A stretch of DNA of 64,000 nt from Gilliamella sp. Choc4-2 (lineage in GTDB: Bacteria; Pseudomonadota; Gammaproteobacteria; Enterobacterales; Orbaceae), in NCBI RefSeq assembly GCF_001690355.1, contig NZ_LZHG01000044.1:1-64000 (forward strand). The letters run 5' to 3'. The position numbers and the translations under genes are program-made. The notes under the pieces are model-generated. The model saw nothing but the letters and a program-made list of their open reading frames with translations. It did not search any database and was not told where the DNA came from. Positions 39,324 to 49,147 of this stretch are shown piece by piece (within the stretch, counting starts at the first letter, position 1; every line of letters begins with the position of its first letter).

Positions 39324-40054
39324 AGTTTTAATTGGTTACTATTTTGTTCCTGTTTAATGTACGAAATACCATCATGCCATGCACCCAGTACAATTCTAGA
39401 TACAGATTTACCTTCAATGAAAAAATGATGGTTTGCTGGTTTGTGAGTATGACCGTGTACCATAATATTTGCATTATGTTTAATCATCATTTCAACTACA
39501 GCTTGCTGATTCACATCCATAATAGTTTGAGGTTTTATTTGATTATGCTGGCTACTTTTCTTTCGCAATTTATCTGCAATTTTCAGTCGAATGAAAAATG
39601 GTAAAAATAAAAATAGCTTTTGAAGCCATTTATTGTGCATAACATTACGAAATTTTTGATATTGCAGATCATCTATACACAATAAATCTCCATGTAATAA
39701 AATGATATTTTTGTCCTGATTTGGTAAGCTGCTAATATCAGACAAAATCGTCATATCACATAATTGAGCGTATTTATTCCCTAATAAAAAATCACGATTA
39801 CCATGTACAAAATATTTAGTAATCTGCTTTTGGGATAGTGCATTTAATGCTTGAGCAATCTTCTTATTCAAATTGGTTCTCACATCATCACCAACCCAAT
39901 AATCAAACAGATCACCTAAAATATATAATTCACATTTCTCAGGTAAGGTATCTAAAAAAGATAGAAAGCCTCCCAACACGCCAAAATGACCGGAGGCAGG
40001 CTCATTGTCTGCTAGATGAATATCAGCAATAAAATAACGGGCAGGATTATTCAA
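39302..40054 (-). CDS. lpxH: UDP-2,3-diacylglucosamine pyrophosphatase (lipid A synthesis)
   Basis: A cytoplasmic or peripheral membrane metallophosphoesterase that makes lipid X from UDP-2,3-diacylglucosamine. Metal-binding motifs are [28 protein letters not shown] and MVHGHTHKP. The open frame begins far inside ppiB. The best start is TTG at 40054, which gives [13 protein letters not shown], close to the family N-terminus, and overlaps the ppiB stop by 8 bp; ATG at 40078 is an alternative. ppiB-lpxH is the enterobacterial order, suggesting translational coupling. Its 3' end overlaps convergent modC by 22 bp. Confidence 0.92.
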   Translation of the reverse strand: MNNPARYFIADIHLADNEPASGHFGVLGGFLSFLDTLPEKCELYILGDLFDYWVGDDVRTNLNKKIAQALNALSQKQITKYFVHGNRDFLLGNKYAQLCDMTILSDISSLPNQDKNIILLHGDLLCIDDLQYQKFRNVMHNKWLQKLFLFLPFFIRLKIADKLRKKSSQHNQIKPQTIMDVNQQAVVEMMIKHNANIMVHGHTHKPANHHFFIEGKSVSRIVLGAWHDGISYIKQEQNSNQLKLYSHSFK

Positions 40055-40538
40055 CCGTAACACTCGTAATGATGACATCTTCAACTGGGACGTCAGAATG
40101 CATACCATCGCGCCCGGTTTTTACGGATTTAATTTTATCTACAACGTCAAGCCCGTCTACAACTTCAGCGAAAACACAATAGCCATAACCACTCATATCT
40201 GGCGAGCGAAAATTCAAATAATCATTATCAACCACGTTAATGAAAAACTGTGCAGTTGCCGAATGAGGATCTGGGGTGCGAGCCATCGCCAATGTCCCAC
40301 GATTATTTTTTATGCCATTATCCGCCTCATTTTTAATTGGCGCCTTTGTTTTTTTCTGTTTCATACCGGGTTCAAAGCCACCGCCTTGAATCATAAAACC
40401 ATCAATAACCCTATGAAAAATAGTATTATTATAAAAACCTTCTTGGCAATATTCAATAAAATTCTTAACTGTTTCTGGTGCTTTATCATTAAAAGTTTTA
40501 ACTTTAATGTCACCTAAATTAGTATGAAGTATGATCAT
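40047..40538 (-). CDS. ppiB: Peptidyl-prolyl cis-trans isomerase B (cyclophilin)
   Basis: A cytoplasmic cyclophilin that speeds proline isomerisation in folding proteins. It is 163 residues. Active-site and core blocks are [40 protein letters not shown] and [21 protein letters not shown] at 40538 is chosen because AAGGAA lies 7 bp before it and [11 protein letters not shown] fits the family start; the frame also extends seven codons upstream. It is followed directly by lpxH. Confidence 0.96.
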   Translation of the reverse strand: MIILHTNLGDIKVKTFNDKAPETVKNFIEYCQEGFYNNTIFHRVIDGFMIQGGGFEPGMKQKKTKAPIKNEADNGIKNNRGTLAMARTPDPHSATAQFFINVVDNDYLNFRSPDMSGYGYCVFAEVVDGLDVVDKIKSVKTGRDGMHSDVPVEDVIITSVTVE

Positions 40539-40610
40539 AACATGTTCCTTATTTTCCATTTTTAAATGATTTATTTCAATACATTAAAAATGTGTCTAAC
40601 ATAAAATAAT

Positions 40611-41462
40611 TTATTTATTAAATTTTTCGCATGCTTCAAGCGTATTGCTCATTAACATTGCTACTGTCATCGGACCTACACCACCAGGAACAGGTGTGAT
40701 CCAACCAGCACGCTTCATGGCTGTATCAAACTCGACATCCCCAACTAGTTTACCATCAGGTAAACGATTAATACCAACATCAATTACAATTGCACCTGGT
40801 TTTATCCATTCACCTTTTACATAATTAGGTATACCTACACCAGCAATCACAATATCAGCATTATTTACATGTTTTGCAAGATCTATTGTTCGACTATGAG
40901 TAATGGTTGTTGTACAACCTAATAGCAACAATTCTAAGGCCATTGGGCGACCAACAATACTTGATGCACCAACAACAGTAGCATTTAATCCAGATAGGTT
41001 TATACCTGTAGATTTTAATAGTTTAACTATACCATAAGGAGTACATGGGCGTAAAATTGGGTCACGTTGTAATAAATGCCCAATATTATATGGATGAAAA
41101 CCATCTACGTCTTTACTCGGCTCTATGCGTTCAAGCACTTTAGTTTTATCGATGTTATCGGGTAATGGAAGTTGTACTAAAATCCCATGCACATCAATGC
41201 GACAATTTAATTCATCAATTAGTGCTAACAGTTCATCCGTCGTCGAATAAGGAAAGTCATAATCAAATGAAATAAAACCAACATCTTCGCAAGCTTTTCG
41301 CTTATTTTTAACATAAATTTTCGATGCAGGATCTGAACCCACTTGTATTACTGCAAGCCCAGGGACAAATAACCCTTTTTCAATCCGAATTTTTACCTTA
41401 GTCGCAATGTCATTTCGCACTTGTTGTGCTAATGCTTTACCATCAATTATATGTGCAGTCAT
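40611..41462 (-). CDS. folD: Bifunctional methylenetetrahydrofolate dehydrogenase/cyclohydrolase
   Basis: Interconverts methylene-, methenyl- and 10-formyl-tetrahydrofolate, supplying one-carbon units for purines and fMet. It is 283 residues. Key motifs are the catalytic lysine region [32 protein letters not shown], the NADP-binding [10 protein letters not shown] and the C-terminal [18 protein letters not shown] at 41462 gives [16 protein letters not shown], matching the family. An in-frame upstream ATG at 41504 adds an unlikely 14-residue extension. Confidence 0.96.
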   Translation of the reverse strand: MTAHIIDGKALAQQVRNDIATKVKIRIEKGLFVPGLAVIQVGSDPASKIYVKNKRKACEDVGFISFDYDFPYSTTDELLALIDELNCRIDVHGILVQLPLPDNIDKTKVLERIEPSKDVDGFHPYNIGHLLQRDPILRPCTPYGIVKLLKSTGINLSGLNATVVGASSIVGRPMALELLLLGCTTTITHSRTIDLAKHVNNADIVIAGVGIPNYVKGEWIKPGAIVIDVGINRLPDGKLVGDVEFDTAMKRAGWITPVPGGVGPMTVAMLMSNTLEACEKFNK

Positions 41463-41524
41463 GGGCTTTAATTCTTTATCCAAATAAAAATAATATTCTC
41501 GCAAAAGTTTTTATTAATGTCTAT

Positions 41525-42214
41525 TCACTTGTCATTCAATTGATTAAGATAAATTAATATTTTTTGATATTGCTCATCTATATGGGTAATAACAGAACAA
41601 ACATACTCATCAAATACTTTTAATTTCGGTTTTTGCAATTTCCATTCTTTTTTAGATATTTGTTTAATTGCATTGTAATTTTTAAATATATTTAGTTGTA
41701 AAATACTGTTTCCCACAACATTTAAAAAAATTTCTTGACCAATAGCTTCACCATCTTTTTTTAAATTATTATAATTCTTATAATTAAAATAGGTTTCATT
41801 GTTGATAGTAACTATTGATTGCTGTAATAAGTTTACAAGACGCTTATATAATGTTTTTAATTCGCTACTTAGTTGGCTATCATTATTTAATCTTGTTTGA
41901 ATCGCCTTTTCAAATATTTCATATACTTCTCTTAACAAATTTAAAGTCTGTTGTTCCAATTGTGGTAGATGTTGCCGTAACTCTTGCTGAAATTGAGTTG
42001 TTACATTTTGTAATTGTGACCCTAAGGCTATCGATTTACCATTAAAAATTACCTCACCATCAGGTAATATTAACATATCACTTTTTTTATTAAAAATATG
42101 CACATTTTGGTCATTAATTGTTATATTGTAACTTGGTTTAACCATGCATTCCTTATAAGATGCAAAAACCATGAAGGGAAATAATACTAAAACAAATAAA
42201 ATTTTTTTTAACAT
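41525..42214 (-). CDS. YggN-like periplasmic protein (DUF2884)
   Basis: A 229-residue exported protein with a signal peptide (MLKKILFVLVLFPFMVFA) followed by a cysteine-containing mature start YKECMVKPSYNI. The block LILPDGEVIFNGKSIAL, a central helical region and the C-terminal VCSVITHIDEQ match the order seen in E. coli YggN (from memory). The function is unknown for the family. ATG at 42214 is preferred, with GGGTG about 5 bp upstream; the longer frame begins with TTG. It lies 62 bp upstream of folD on the same strand. Confidence 0.75.
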   Translation of the reverse strand: MLKKILFVLVLFPFMVFASYKECMVKPSYNITINDQNVHIFNKKSDMLILPDGEVIFNGKSIALGSQLQNVTTQFQQELRQHLPQLEQQTLNLLREVYEIFEKAIQTRLNNDSQLSSELKTLYKRLVNLLQQSIVTINNETYFNYKNYNNLKKDGEAIGQEIFLNVVGNSILQLNIFKNYNAIKQISKKEWKLQKPKLKVFDEYVCSVITHIDEQYQKILIYLNQLNDK

Positions 42215-42487
42215 ATTTACACCCAATTAGTTATCAAAGTTAGATTATAATCTATTATTTGGTCACAAAGATAACAAAAGATGGCTCACTGCTTATGTAT
42301 TGATAAATAGAACATAAAATTGAAAATAATGGAAAAACTCGCTAGATACTATTTTTAAAGCTAACTCACTTTCAAACAGTCAAATTAATGGATATAATCT
42401 TTTTGATTAACTATAATTAGATACTTTTAATTTTCTAAAAGTTAAGTATAGTAAATGCAACTTAAATTCACTTACCAGAGGTGTTAA

Positions 42488-42754
42488 ATGTATACCGTAA
42501 TTTTCGGGCGTCAAGGGTGTCCTTACTGTGTGCGAGCAAAAGAGCTTGCCGAAAAGCTTTCACAAGAACGCGATGATTTTTCATATCGTTATGTAGATAT
42601 TAATGCTGAAGGTATCACGAAAGAAGATTTATCTAAGAGCGTTGGAAAACCTGTAGAAACAGTTCCACAGATTTTTATTGATGAAAAACCAATCGGCGGT
42701 TGTACTGATTTCGAAGCTTATGCAAAAGAGCATTTAGGACTTTATAAAGAATAA
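42488..42754 (+). CDS. grxA: Glutaredoxin 1
   Basis: A small thiol-disulfide oxidoreductase (88 residues) that reduces ribonucleotide reductase and protein-glutathione disulfides using glutathione. The dithiol site is C11-P-Y-C14 in FGRQGCPYCVRAKELAEKL; the glutathione-binding TVPQIFID and GGCTDFEAY follow. It aligns with E. coli GrxA nearly end to end, with a cysteine at C71 where E. coli has tyrosine. A good AGAGGTG ribosome-binding site precedes the ATG. Single gene with its own terminator. Confidence 0.95.
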   Translation: MYTVIFGRQGCPYCVRAKELAEKLSQERDDFSYRYVDINAEGITKEDLSKSVGKPVETVPQIFIDEKPIGGCTDFEAYAKEHLGLYKE

Positions 42755-42776
42755 GTAATATTAATAATTTTCATAT

Positions 42777-42811
42777 AAAATTTAAGCCCCAAAAATGAGG
42801 CTTAAATTTTT
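42777..42811. terminator. Bidirectional terminator between grxA and tsaB
   Basis: AAAATTTAAGCC pairs with GGCTTAAATTTT around a 10-nt loop, with a T run on the right and an A run on the left. It suits both convergent genes. Confidence 0.85.
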
Positions 42812-42825
42812 ATGTTTACTCTATT

Positions 42826-43509
42826 TTATTGACGTCCAGGTAGTTTTTTCCATGTTACTTCATTACGCAAATAAGTTGGTTCAACTTCTTCAACGTTAAT
42901 TATGTCTTTTCTTTTCCATTTTTGATCTGCAATCACAATTAAATCTTGAGCATGAGGCAGTAAAATATTACTTCGTTTTATATTGTTAAGCATATTTGGG
43001 TAAGTTTGCCATCCGGTACCAGCACTATAACTATTTTCATTAATATTCTGCACTTTTTCGATTACTTGTTCCGGAGCAATAACGCATTCGGGTATTATCG
43101 TTTGCCATTGATTATTAATATAACGATACTGCCCTAAATAAACTTCATTCATTCTCGCATCAATAGCTGCAATTATATCTGTTGCCTGTTCTGTACGGTA
43201 TACACCTTGCACTAAAGTCATAAGAGTTGATACACCAATCATTGGTTTATCAATGCCTAAAGCCAAACCTTGTGCAACCCCAATGCCGATTCGAACACCA
43301 GTAAAACTACCAGGACCTTGTCCAAAAGCGATTGCATCAATTTTTGAAAGTGAACAATCAGATTGTTTGAGTAATTTATCAACCATTGGCAATATTTGTT
43401 TGGTATGATCGCGAGCAGAGATAATAAAATCATATGTGATTTCGTTCTGGTAGGACAAAGCTACGGAACAGGCTTCTGTTGAAGTATCAATGGCTAAAAT
43501 AGTACTCAT
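42826..43509 (-). CDS. tsaB: tRNA threonylcarbamoyladenosine synthesis protein TsaB
   Basis: A partner of TsaD in making the t6A modification at position 37 of ANN-decoding tRNAs. It is 227 residues with the ASKHA fold. Recognisable are the start ILAIDTSTEACSVAL, DHTKQILPMVD and FGQGPGSFTGVRIG. It follows yoaA by 30 bp on the same strand, the enterobacterial yoaA-tsaB arrangement. Confidence 0.95.
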   Translation of the reverse strand: MSTILAIDTSTEACSVALSYQNEITYDFIISARDHTKQILPMVDKLLKQSDCSLSKIDAIAFGQGPGSFTGVRIGIGVAQGLALGIDKPMIGVSTLMTLVQGVYRTEQATDIIAAIDARMNEVYLGQYRYINNQWQTIIPECVIAPEQVIEKVQNINENSYSAGTGWQTYPNMLNNIKRSNILLPHAQDLIVIADQKWKRKDIINVEEVEPTYLRNEVTWKKLPGRQ

Positions 43510-43539
43510 TTTTTCCTCAAAATAATTAATCTTTTCAAA

Positions 43540-45444
43540 TCAGCGTTTAGTTAATAGGAAATTAATAACCTTATTAACATCTCGAGTTCTTGGCGAAGGT
43601 GGCAAGCTATTAATAAAAGTTGCACCATAAGGTCGCATCACTAGACGATTATCACAGATAATAATCGCCCCCCGATCATCATGGTGGCGAATTAATCGCC
43701 CAACACCTTGTTTTAAAGTGATTACCGCTTCGGGTAACTGTACTTCATCAAATGCGTCACCACCTTGCATTTGGCAATCTTCCATCCGAGCTTTAATCAA
43801 TGGATCTTCTGGTGATATAAAAGGCAATTTATCTATAATAACACATGATAGAGTATCGCCTCTAACATCAATGCCTTCCCAAAAGCTACTAGTAGCAATT
43901 AATAATGCGTTGCCGCTTTGAATAAACTGTTCAAGTAACTTAATTTTGCTGGTTTCCCCTTGGACTAGCACTGGTAATTGTATTAGTTCCCTAAATTGCT
44001 TAGCTAAAGCATTCACCATGGCGTAAGAAGTACATAAGAAAAAACAACGCCCGTTATTTGCTTCGATTACAGGTAATAAAATTTCAACAAGTTTTTCAGC
44101 ATTACCTTTTTCATTAGGAGAAGGAATATAACGAGGAACACATAATATCGTTTGATGTTGATAATCAAAAGGGCTTTCTAGTATCAATGAATCGGCATTA
44201 ATTAGTCCTAAACGTTTAGTAAAATAGCCTAATTGATTATCAACCGATAATGTTGCAGAAGTAAATATCCAGCATCCTTTTCGTTCAACTAACAGTTCAG
44301 CAAATTTATCCGAAACGGATAAGGGTGTTAAAGCAAATATAAAATAGTTAGGTGTACTTTCATACCAGTAACTAAACCCCATTACTTTTGTTTCGCTTAA
44401 TCTTTTTAAAAGTAAAATATATTGATTCACTCGTTCAAAACAGTTATCTAATGTGGTGGACCGCCCTAAACCCAATAATAGAATCTCATGACAAAAGTTC
44501 AATACATCAAATAGATAAGACAACTCATTTTTTATTGATTCTTGACTCAAAAGATATCGCAAGTTTCCTTTTGGGGCTTGCTGGCTAACAATGATACGTA
44601 GATCTTGAACACTTTTTTGCAATTTATCTGCACACTGCTGTAATTGAGACATATCTTTTACTTCCGTCCGATAACAAAGCATAATTTGTTTAGATAAATC
44701 AAATAATTGCCTGCTACTCAATTGTTGCCCAAAATAATGACAAGCTAAATCTGGCAATTGATGTGCTTCATCAAAAATCATGACATCAGCTTTAGGTATA
44801 AGTTCGCCAAATCCAGTATCTTTAACAACAATATCCGCCAAAAATAGATGATGATTAACTACAACAATATCTGCATTTAATGCACGTTTACGGGCTTTGA
44901 CAACATAACAATCGTTATAATGCTCGCAATCACTGCCAAGACAAGACTCATTAGTGCTCGTCAGTATTGTCCAAATTGCATTCTCTTCAGTCACGTTAGC
45001 ACATTTGCTAATATCACCATCTTTTGTTTTAATTGACCAGTTCTTTACACGTGCTAAATCCACTCTTAGCTCTTTATTAAGATCACCCGCAGCAGCATAT
45101 TGGTGATACAACCGTTCTAAACAAAGGTAATTAGAGCGTCCTTTAAGCAACGATACTTTGCCCGTGTAATTCAATGCCTTTTTGATAATTGGCAAGTCTT
45201 TACTAAATAACTGTTCTTGTAGGTTTTTAGAACCAGTTGACAATATTACTTTTTTATCACTTCGCAAAGCAGGTACTAAATAAGCAAATGTTTTACCCGT
45301 TCCAGTTCCTGCTTCAACAACAAGCGATTGCTGTTTTTTTATTGACTCAGTAATTTTACTTGCCATGATCCTTTGTGGTTCTCGAGCCACAAAGCCTTCA
45401 ATAGTTTTAGCTAGCAAACCATTATCTGCAAAATCATCAATCAC
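43540..45444 (-). CDS. yoaA: DinG/XPD-family ATP-dependent helicase YoaA
   Basis: A superfamily 2 helicase with an iron-sulfur cluster, implicated in DNA repair with the HolC clamp-loader subunit in E. coli. It is 634 residues. Walker A is EAGTGTGKTFAYLVPAL, the DEAH box MIFDEAHQLPDL, and motif VI KQGVGRLIRHHDDRG. Four cysteines, one near 110 and three in ESCLGSDCEHYNDC, are the likely cluster ligands. The neighbouring tsaB supports the name over DinG. The partner yoaB next door in E. coli is not here; a dead relative is at 32.4 kb. Confidence 0.93.
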   Translation of the reverse strand: MIDDFADNGLLAKTIEGFVAREPQRIMASKITESIKKQQSLVVEAGTGTGKTFAYLVPALRSDKKVILSTGSKNLQEQLFSKDLPIIKKALNYTGKVSLLKGRSNYLCLERLYHQYAAAGDLNKELRVDLARVKNWSIKTKDGDISKCANVTEENAIWTILTSTNESCLGSDCEHYNDCYVVKARKRALNADIVVVNHHLFLADIVVKDTGFGELIPKADVMIFDEAHQLPDLACHYFGQQLSSRQLFDLSKQIMLCYRTEVKDMSQLQQCADKLQKSVQDLRIIVSQQAPKGNLRYLLSQESIKNELSYLFDVLNFCHEILLLGLGRSTTLDNCFERVNQYILLLKRLSETKVMGFSYWYESTPNYFIFALTPLSVSDKFAELLVERKGCWIFTSATLSVDNQLGYFTKRLGLINADSLILESPFDYQHQTILCVPRYIPSPNEKGNAEKLVEILLPVIEANNGRCFFLCTSYAMVNALAKQFRELIQLPVLVQGETSKIKLLEQFIQSGNALLIATSSFWEGIDVRGDTLSCVIIDKLPFISPEDPLIKARMEDCQMQGGDAFDEVQLPEAVITLKQGVGRLIRHHDDRGAIIICDNRLVMRPYGATFINSLPPSPRTRDVNKVINFLLTKR

Positions 45445-45701
45445 TTAAATCACACCTAATTAAAAAAAACAGCTTTAAATAAACTTTTAAAAATTATTTA
45501 ATAAATTATACAAGGTTATACTATAAGAAACAGTGTAAAACAGCTGTATTTATTACAATGGAATGGGATAATTAATAACCTATGAATTAGTCATACTATA
45601 ACAATAACTTTTCAAAAAAGATATATTTGAATTCAAACCTAATTTAATGAAATAATACTAAAAATAAGAGTAACTAAAAAAATATTTACTAAATAAATTA
45701 T
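45445..45701. other. Gap between the glycan locus and yoaA
   Basis: AT-rich leader of yoaA and tail of the glycan locus. No frame or motif of note apart from the hairpin at 45702-45734. Confidence 0.4.
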
Positions 45702-45734
45702 CCATTTGGTAAATTAGGTTTTATTACCAAATGG
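45702..45734 (-). terminator. Hairpin at the end of the surface-glycan locus
   Basis: CCATTTGGTAA (45702-45712) and TTACCAAATGG (45724-45734), a perfect 11-bp stem with an 11-nt loop. On the minus strand an interrupted T-rich tract follows. It lies directly after the last glycosyltransferase gene. Confidence 0.65.
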
Positions 45735-45781
45735 CAGATTAATATTGATTTGAGTCTATAAAAATAATTTGTTAAATTTCA

Positions 45782-46975
45782 TTATGGCATACTATCCGAA
45801 ATCCGATTGATAAATTCATTATTATCTACTTTACCTAAAAAAGACTTATAAAAAACAATTTGTTTGGCATTTGGGTTATTTGGTGCCCATAATTGTTCAT
45901 AACAATAAGGTAATTCAACTGTTAAGTTATGTTGGTTTAAATAAGTCTTATCAACAAGATAATTACAAGACTGCTTAAAATAGTTTTTCCATTTTCTTCG
46001 CATTTTTAAATTAATATCATCAGTTTCTTCATATAAGATAGATTCAGAATAGATCGTTAAGCATGGCAAATTAAAGGCGGCTGCGATATGAACAATAGAA
46101 GTGTCAACGGTTACTACATATGATGATTTTTTTACTAAGGCAACAATATCTAAAATTGAGTTAGATTTAAATTTTAATCCTAATTTTGCATCAATTTTAT
46201 TCAGTTTATTAGGTTCACCAATAAATACTATTTGATAACCAAACTTTGTTTCTTTCAAACTTGATACAAGGCATTCCATTTGCCATTGAGATAATTCCCG
46301 CTTTCTTGCTCCACCAAAAGGATTAACGATAACAAATTTGTCTATATTATTTTGGGATAAAAAATCTAATATATATTTTTCGTTTGCTGATGATGTATGA
46401 AGGTCATAACTGTAATCATGAGTTCTCACATTTAAATAGGTATATACCATATTTAGCTGATTTGTTATATGAGCATTATTATCATAATAAGGGATAGATA
46501 TATTATAAGTTTTCACATTGCTTTTATTAAATCCCATTAAATGAGTTGAGTTGGTAAAAGCGCAAAATATAATTTTTCTCATCTCGAAAGAATAAAAAGG
46601 CCTAGTGTCAATAACAAGGTCAAAATGCTTTTTCCTAATTTTTTTTATGGTATGAAATAAATCTTTTATTGAATAGTCATTGTAGCTAAAAGTGCCTTTT
46701 ACATATGGGTTATGCTCAATAATAGCCAGACTTCCTTGTTGCGATGATACATATACATCATAGCCTGCTTGCGCGAGATTTTTGATTAACGGGGTGGTCA
46801 CTACCAAATCGCCAATTTTGTCATTACGAGCAATTAAAATTGTTTTTATTTTTGAAGGATCAAATTCCTCTTTTCTTTTAGGAAAACAGCATATTAATAG
46901 TTTGTTTATTGTATTTAGAAAAAATAATTTTATTTTTTTACGTAAAAACTTTATTTGCCACACAAAATTACTCAT
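45782..46975 (-). CDS. Glycosyltransferase family 9 (heptosyltransferase-like)
   Basis: A 397-residue GT-B enzyme. The N-terminal motif ARNDKIGDLVVTTPLIKNL and the C-terminal sugar-nucleotide site VVTVDTSIVHIAAAFNLPCL are those of ADP-heptose:LPS heptosyltransferases. VNPFGGARKRELSQWQ in the middle is also family-typical. A role in adding heptose or a similar sugar to the LPS inner core is likely, but it diverges from WaaC/WaaF/WaaQ and cannot be given a name. It is the last gene of the minus-strand locus, 12 bp after a GT8 gene. Confidence 0.85.
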   Translation of the reverse strand: MSNFVWQIKFLRKKIKLFFLNTINKLLICCFPKRKEEFDPSKIKTILIARNDKIGDLVVTTPLIKNLAQAGYDVYVSSQQGSLAIIEHNPYVKGTFSYNDYSIKDLFHTIKKIRKKHFDLVIDTRPFYSFEMRKIIFCAFTNSTHLMGFNKSNVKTYNISIPYYDNNAHITNQLNMVYTYLNVRTHDYSYDLHTSSANEKYILDFLSQNNIDKFVIVNPFGGARKRELSQWQMECLVSSLKETKFGYQIVFIGEPNKLNKIDAKLGLKFKSNSILDIVALVKKSSYVVTVDTSIVHIAAAFNLPCLTIYSESILYEETDDINLKMRRKWKNYFKQSCNYLVDKTYLNQHNLTVELPYCYEQLWAPNNPNAKQIVFYKSFLGKVDNNEFINRISDSMP

Positions 46976-46987
46976 ACTCTTTAAATC

Positions 46988-47956
46988 CTAGCTTGGTTTG
47001 TTATTTTTTTCTTTCTTGTTTAATTTCAATAATAAATAAGTTATTAAAAATTTTGTCCCTTTAAATAATTTACCTTTTTTTAAAAAGGACTTTCCATAAA
47101 TACGATAATCATTAATTCTCATTCTCGGAAGATAACTTTTTAAAGGTTGCTTATGCCATGGCGTGAAATGTTTATAAAAAACATATAAGTTTTGAGCTAA
47201 CCCAATATGCTCAAGATACCAAGGCTTTCTTGCTCCAGTAAAATGGATAATATAAGGAAGAGTATCTTCATGGTAAAAAAATTGTTCTTTTTCAGATTCA
47301 GTCATCCAAGTAAAAAGATAATTCCATCTACAATCAATAAATTTAATATGATTTTGTAAAACAAGATTTAATGCATCTTGATCTGGATAAATCAGTTTTG
47401 ACTGAGGATTTAATAAAATGGCATTAACTTTATTTTCAACGTCAAATTCACACCAATTTTTGGTATTAATATAAAGGAACCCAGAATTAAAATAATTCGC
47501 TGAATTTAATTTTAATCGACTAACATTTTTAGCTACGTTTTGCTGTTTTAATGAGTCTGAAACTACTGCACATATTACAGTATCAATATCAACCTGTTTA
47601 ATTGAAGATATGTCTTTGAAACAGAGCGTATCAGCATCTAAATAGATAAATTTATCCACTTTACCTAATAGTAGTCGAGGGACTAATAACCGAATATACA
47701 TTGAACGGTTAATATGTTTTAATTTATGCTCATTTTGATATTTTTCTATTTCTTGCTGGTCAATTGTCAGAATTTCAATAGGGGCATCAAGTTTTTGAAA
47801 GATTTGAAGTTCACTTTTCGGAACATCATATAAAAATACATAGAATTGTATAGAATTATGTAAATTATTTAATTGAATTGATTTTATTGCAATTGCGACA
47901 TATTCAAGATAATTACTATCTGTACAAAAGGCTATATTTATTTTTTGATTATTCAT
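46988..47956 (-). CDS. Glycosyltransferase family 8 (LPS glucosyl/galactosyltransferase-like)
   Basis: A retaining GT-A enzyme of 322 residues. The start INIAFCTDSNYLEYVAIAIK, the metal-binding DXD in IYLDADTLCF, YFNSGFLYINTKNW, YPDQDALNLVL and IIHFTGARKPW are the ordered GT8 motifs, as in WaaO/WaaJ (RfaI/RfaJ). It probably transfers glucose or galactose to a lipopolysaccharide or capsule acceptor. It is paralogous to the GT8 gene at 49.1 kb. The basic C-terminus suggests peripheral membrane binding. Confidence 0.88.
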   Translation of the reverse strand: MNNQKINIAFCTDSNYLEYVAIAIKSIQLNNLHNSIQFYVFLYDVPKSELQIFQKLDAPIEILTIDQQEIEKYQNEHKLKHINRSMYIRLLVPRLLLGKVDKFIYLDADTLCFKDISSIKQVDIDTVICAVVSDSLKQQNVAKNVSRLKLNSANYFNSGFLYINTKNWCEFDVENKVNAILLNPQSKLIYPDQDALNLVLQNHIKFIDCRWNYLFTWMTESEKEQFFYHEDTLPYIIHFTGARKPWYLEHIGLAQNLYVFYKHFTPWHKQPLKSYLPRMRINDYRIYGKSFLKKGKLFKGTKFLITYLLLKLNKKEKNNKPS

Positions 47957-48016
47957 ATTGTTTCTGCCCTGTTATTACAGTTTAATTAGATTAAACACTT
48001 CTACTTATCCATTTAG

Positions 48017-49006
48017 TTACTTTTTTGAACCACGCCTAATATATCGATAATATAAGCTACCAAAAATCCAAACCATTAAGTTAGTAGATTTGATAATTTT
48101 TATTTTTTTTTGATCAGTTTTACGTAAGTATTGTGTATCAACAATTTTTATCTCATTGATAAATCCTAAATCTTTATTAAGATAATTACGAATTTGCTTG
48201 TAGTTGAAGTTTTTTAAATATTCAATTAATAGTTTTGTTTTTAGTTTGACTAAAATTGATTGAACCAACTGCTTTACAATAAGTTGATCTTCACAATGAT
48301 AATTCTGATTTAAATAAAATTGTATACGTGACCATGTGTTAATATCTTCTAAATATAAATCAATTATTGCAGTTGCATTTGTTACTGATTTTTCACGATA
48401 AAAATAATTAAATAAGTGCTCTTTTACCACAAAGACATCACTTTTAGTTATTGTTTTGATCGTAAAGAAAATATCTTCACACACTTTTAGATCGATATCG
48501 AATGTGATGTTATTGTCGATTAAAAATGAACGTCTAAACAGCATACCTGAGATATGAAAGCATTTTTCAAGAAAACTTTTGACAATATTACCCTCATTAA
48601 AATTAAATATCTCTTTAACAATACTACTTTTTTTTATCCGATAAAATCCACAATAAACAATGTTGCCATGTGTTTGCTGTTGTCGTAATAACATTGTTTC
48701 AAAAAAGGTAGGAGCATAAGTGTCATCACTATCTAAAAAGCAAATAAACTCACCTGTAGAACATTCTATCCCTTTATTCCTTGCTGCTGATACCCCACTA
48801 TTAGTTTGATGATAAACAATACATTTATTATTATTTTGCTGATATTCATCTAGCAATTGTGATGTGCCATCGGTTGATCCATCATCAATAATTATCATTT
48901 GGTAATTTTGATAAGTCTGCGCCTCCACTGATTTAAGGGTCTTTTCAATCACATCTTTTGTATTATAAGCAGGGATAACTACCGATATTAGAGGGTTAAT
49001 ATTCAT
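48017..49006 (-). CDS. Glycosyltransferase family 2
   Basis: A 329-residue inverting GT-A enzyme. The nucleotide-binding start SVVIPAYNTKDVIEKTLKSV, IIIDDGSTDGT, SGVSAARNKGI and the DXD-like CFLDSDDTYAP are present. The C-terminal half is lysine-rich and lacks clear membrane helices. Donor and acceptor cannot be told. It stands between two GT8 genes in the same orientation with short gaps. Confidence 0.87.
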   Translation of the reverse strand: MNINPLISVVIPAYNTKDVIEKTLKSVEAQTYQNYQMIIIDDGSTDGTSQLLDEYQQNNNKCIVYHQTNSGVSAARNKGIECSTGEFICFLDSDDTYAPTFFETMLLRQQQTHGNIVYCGFYRIKKSSIVKEIFNFNEGNIVKSFLEKCFHISGMLFRRSFLIDNNITFDIDLKVCEDIFFTIKTITKSDVFVVKEHLFNYFYREKSVTNATAIIDLYLEDINTWSRIQFYLNQNYHCEDQLIVKQLVQSILVKLKTKLLIEYLKNFNYKQIRNYLNKDLGFINEIKIVDTQYLRKTDQKKIKIIKSTNLMVWIFGSLYYRYIRRGSKK

Positions 49007-49147
49007 GTAAACCTTAATTAAAATAATTATAAACCGTTAATGTGTTATACATTGTTTTGCATTCATAATATAACTGATTTTATTCTTCACCAATAATGAT
49101 TACTTGGATTTATACAATTTTAGCTAAATGTTATTGAGTTCGCTAAA

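Noticed and set aside
40098-40517. 139-codon open frame antisense to ppiB
   Set aside because: Shadow of a highly conserved cyclophilin gene; no independent support.
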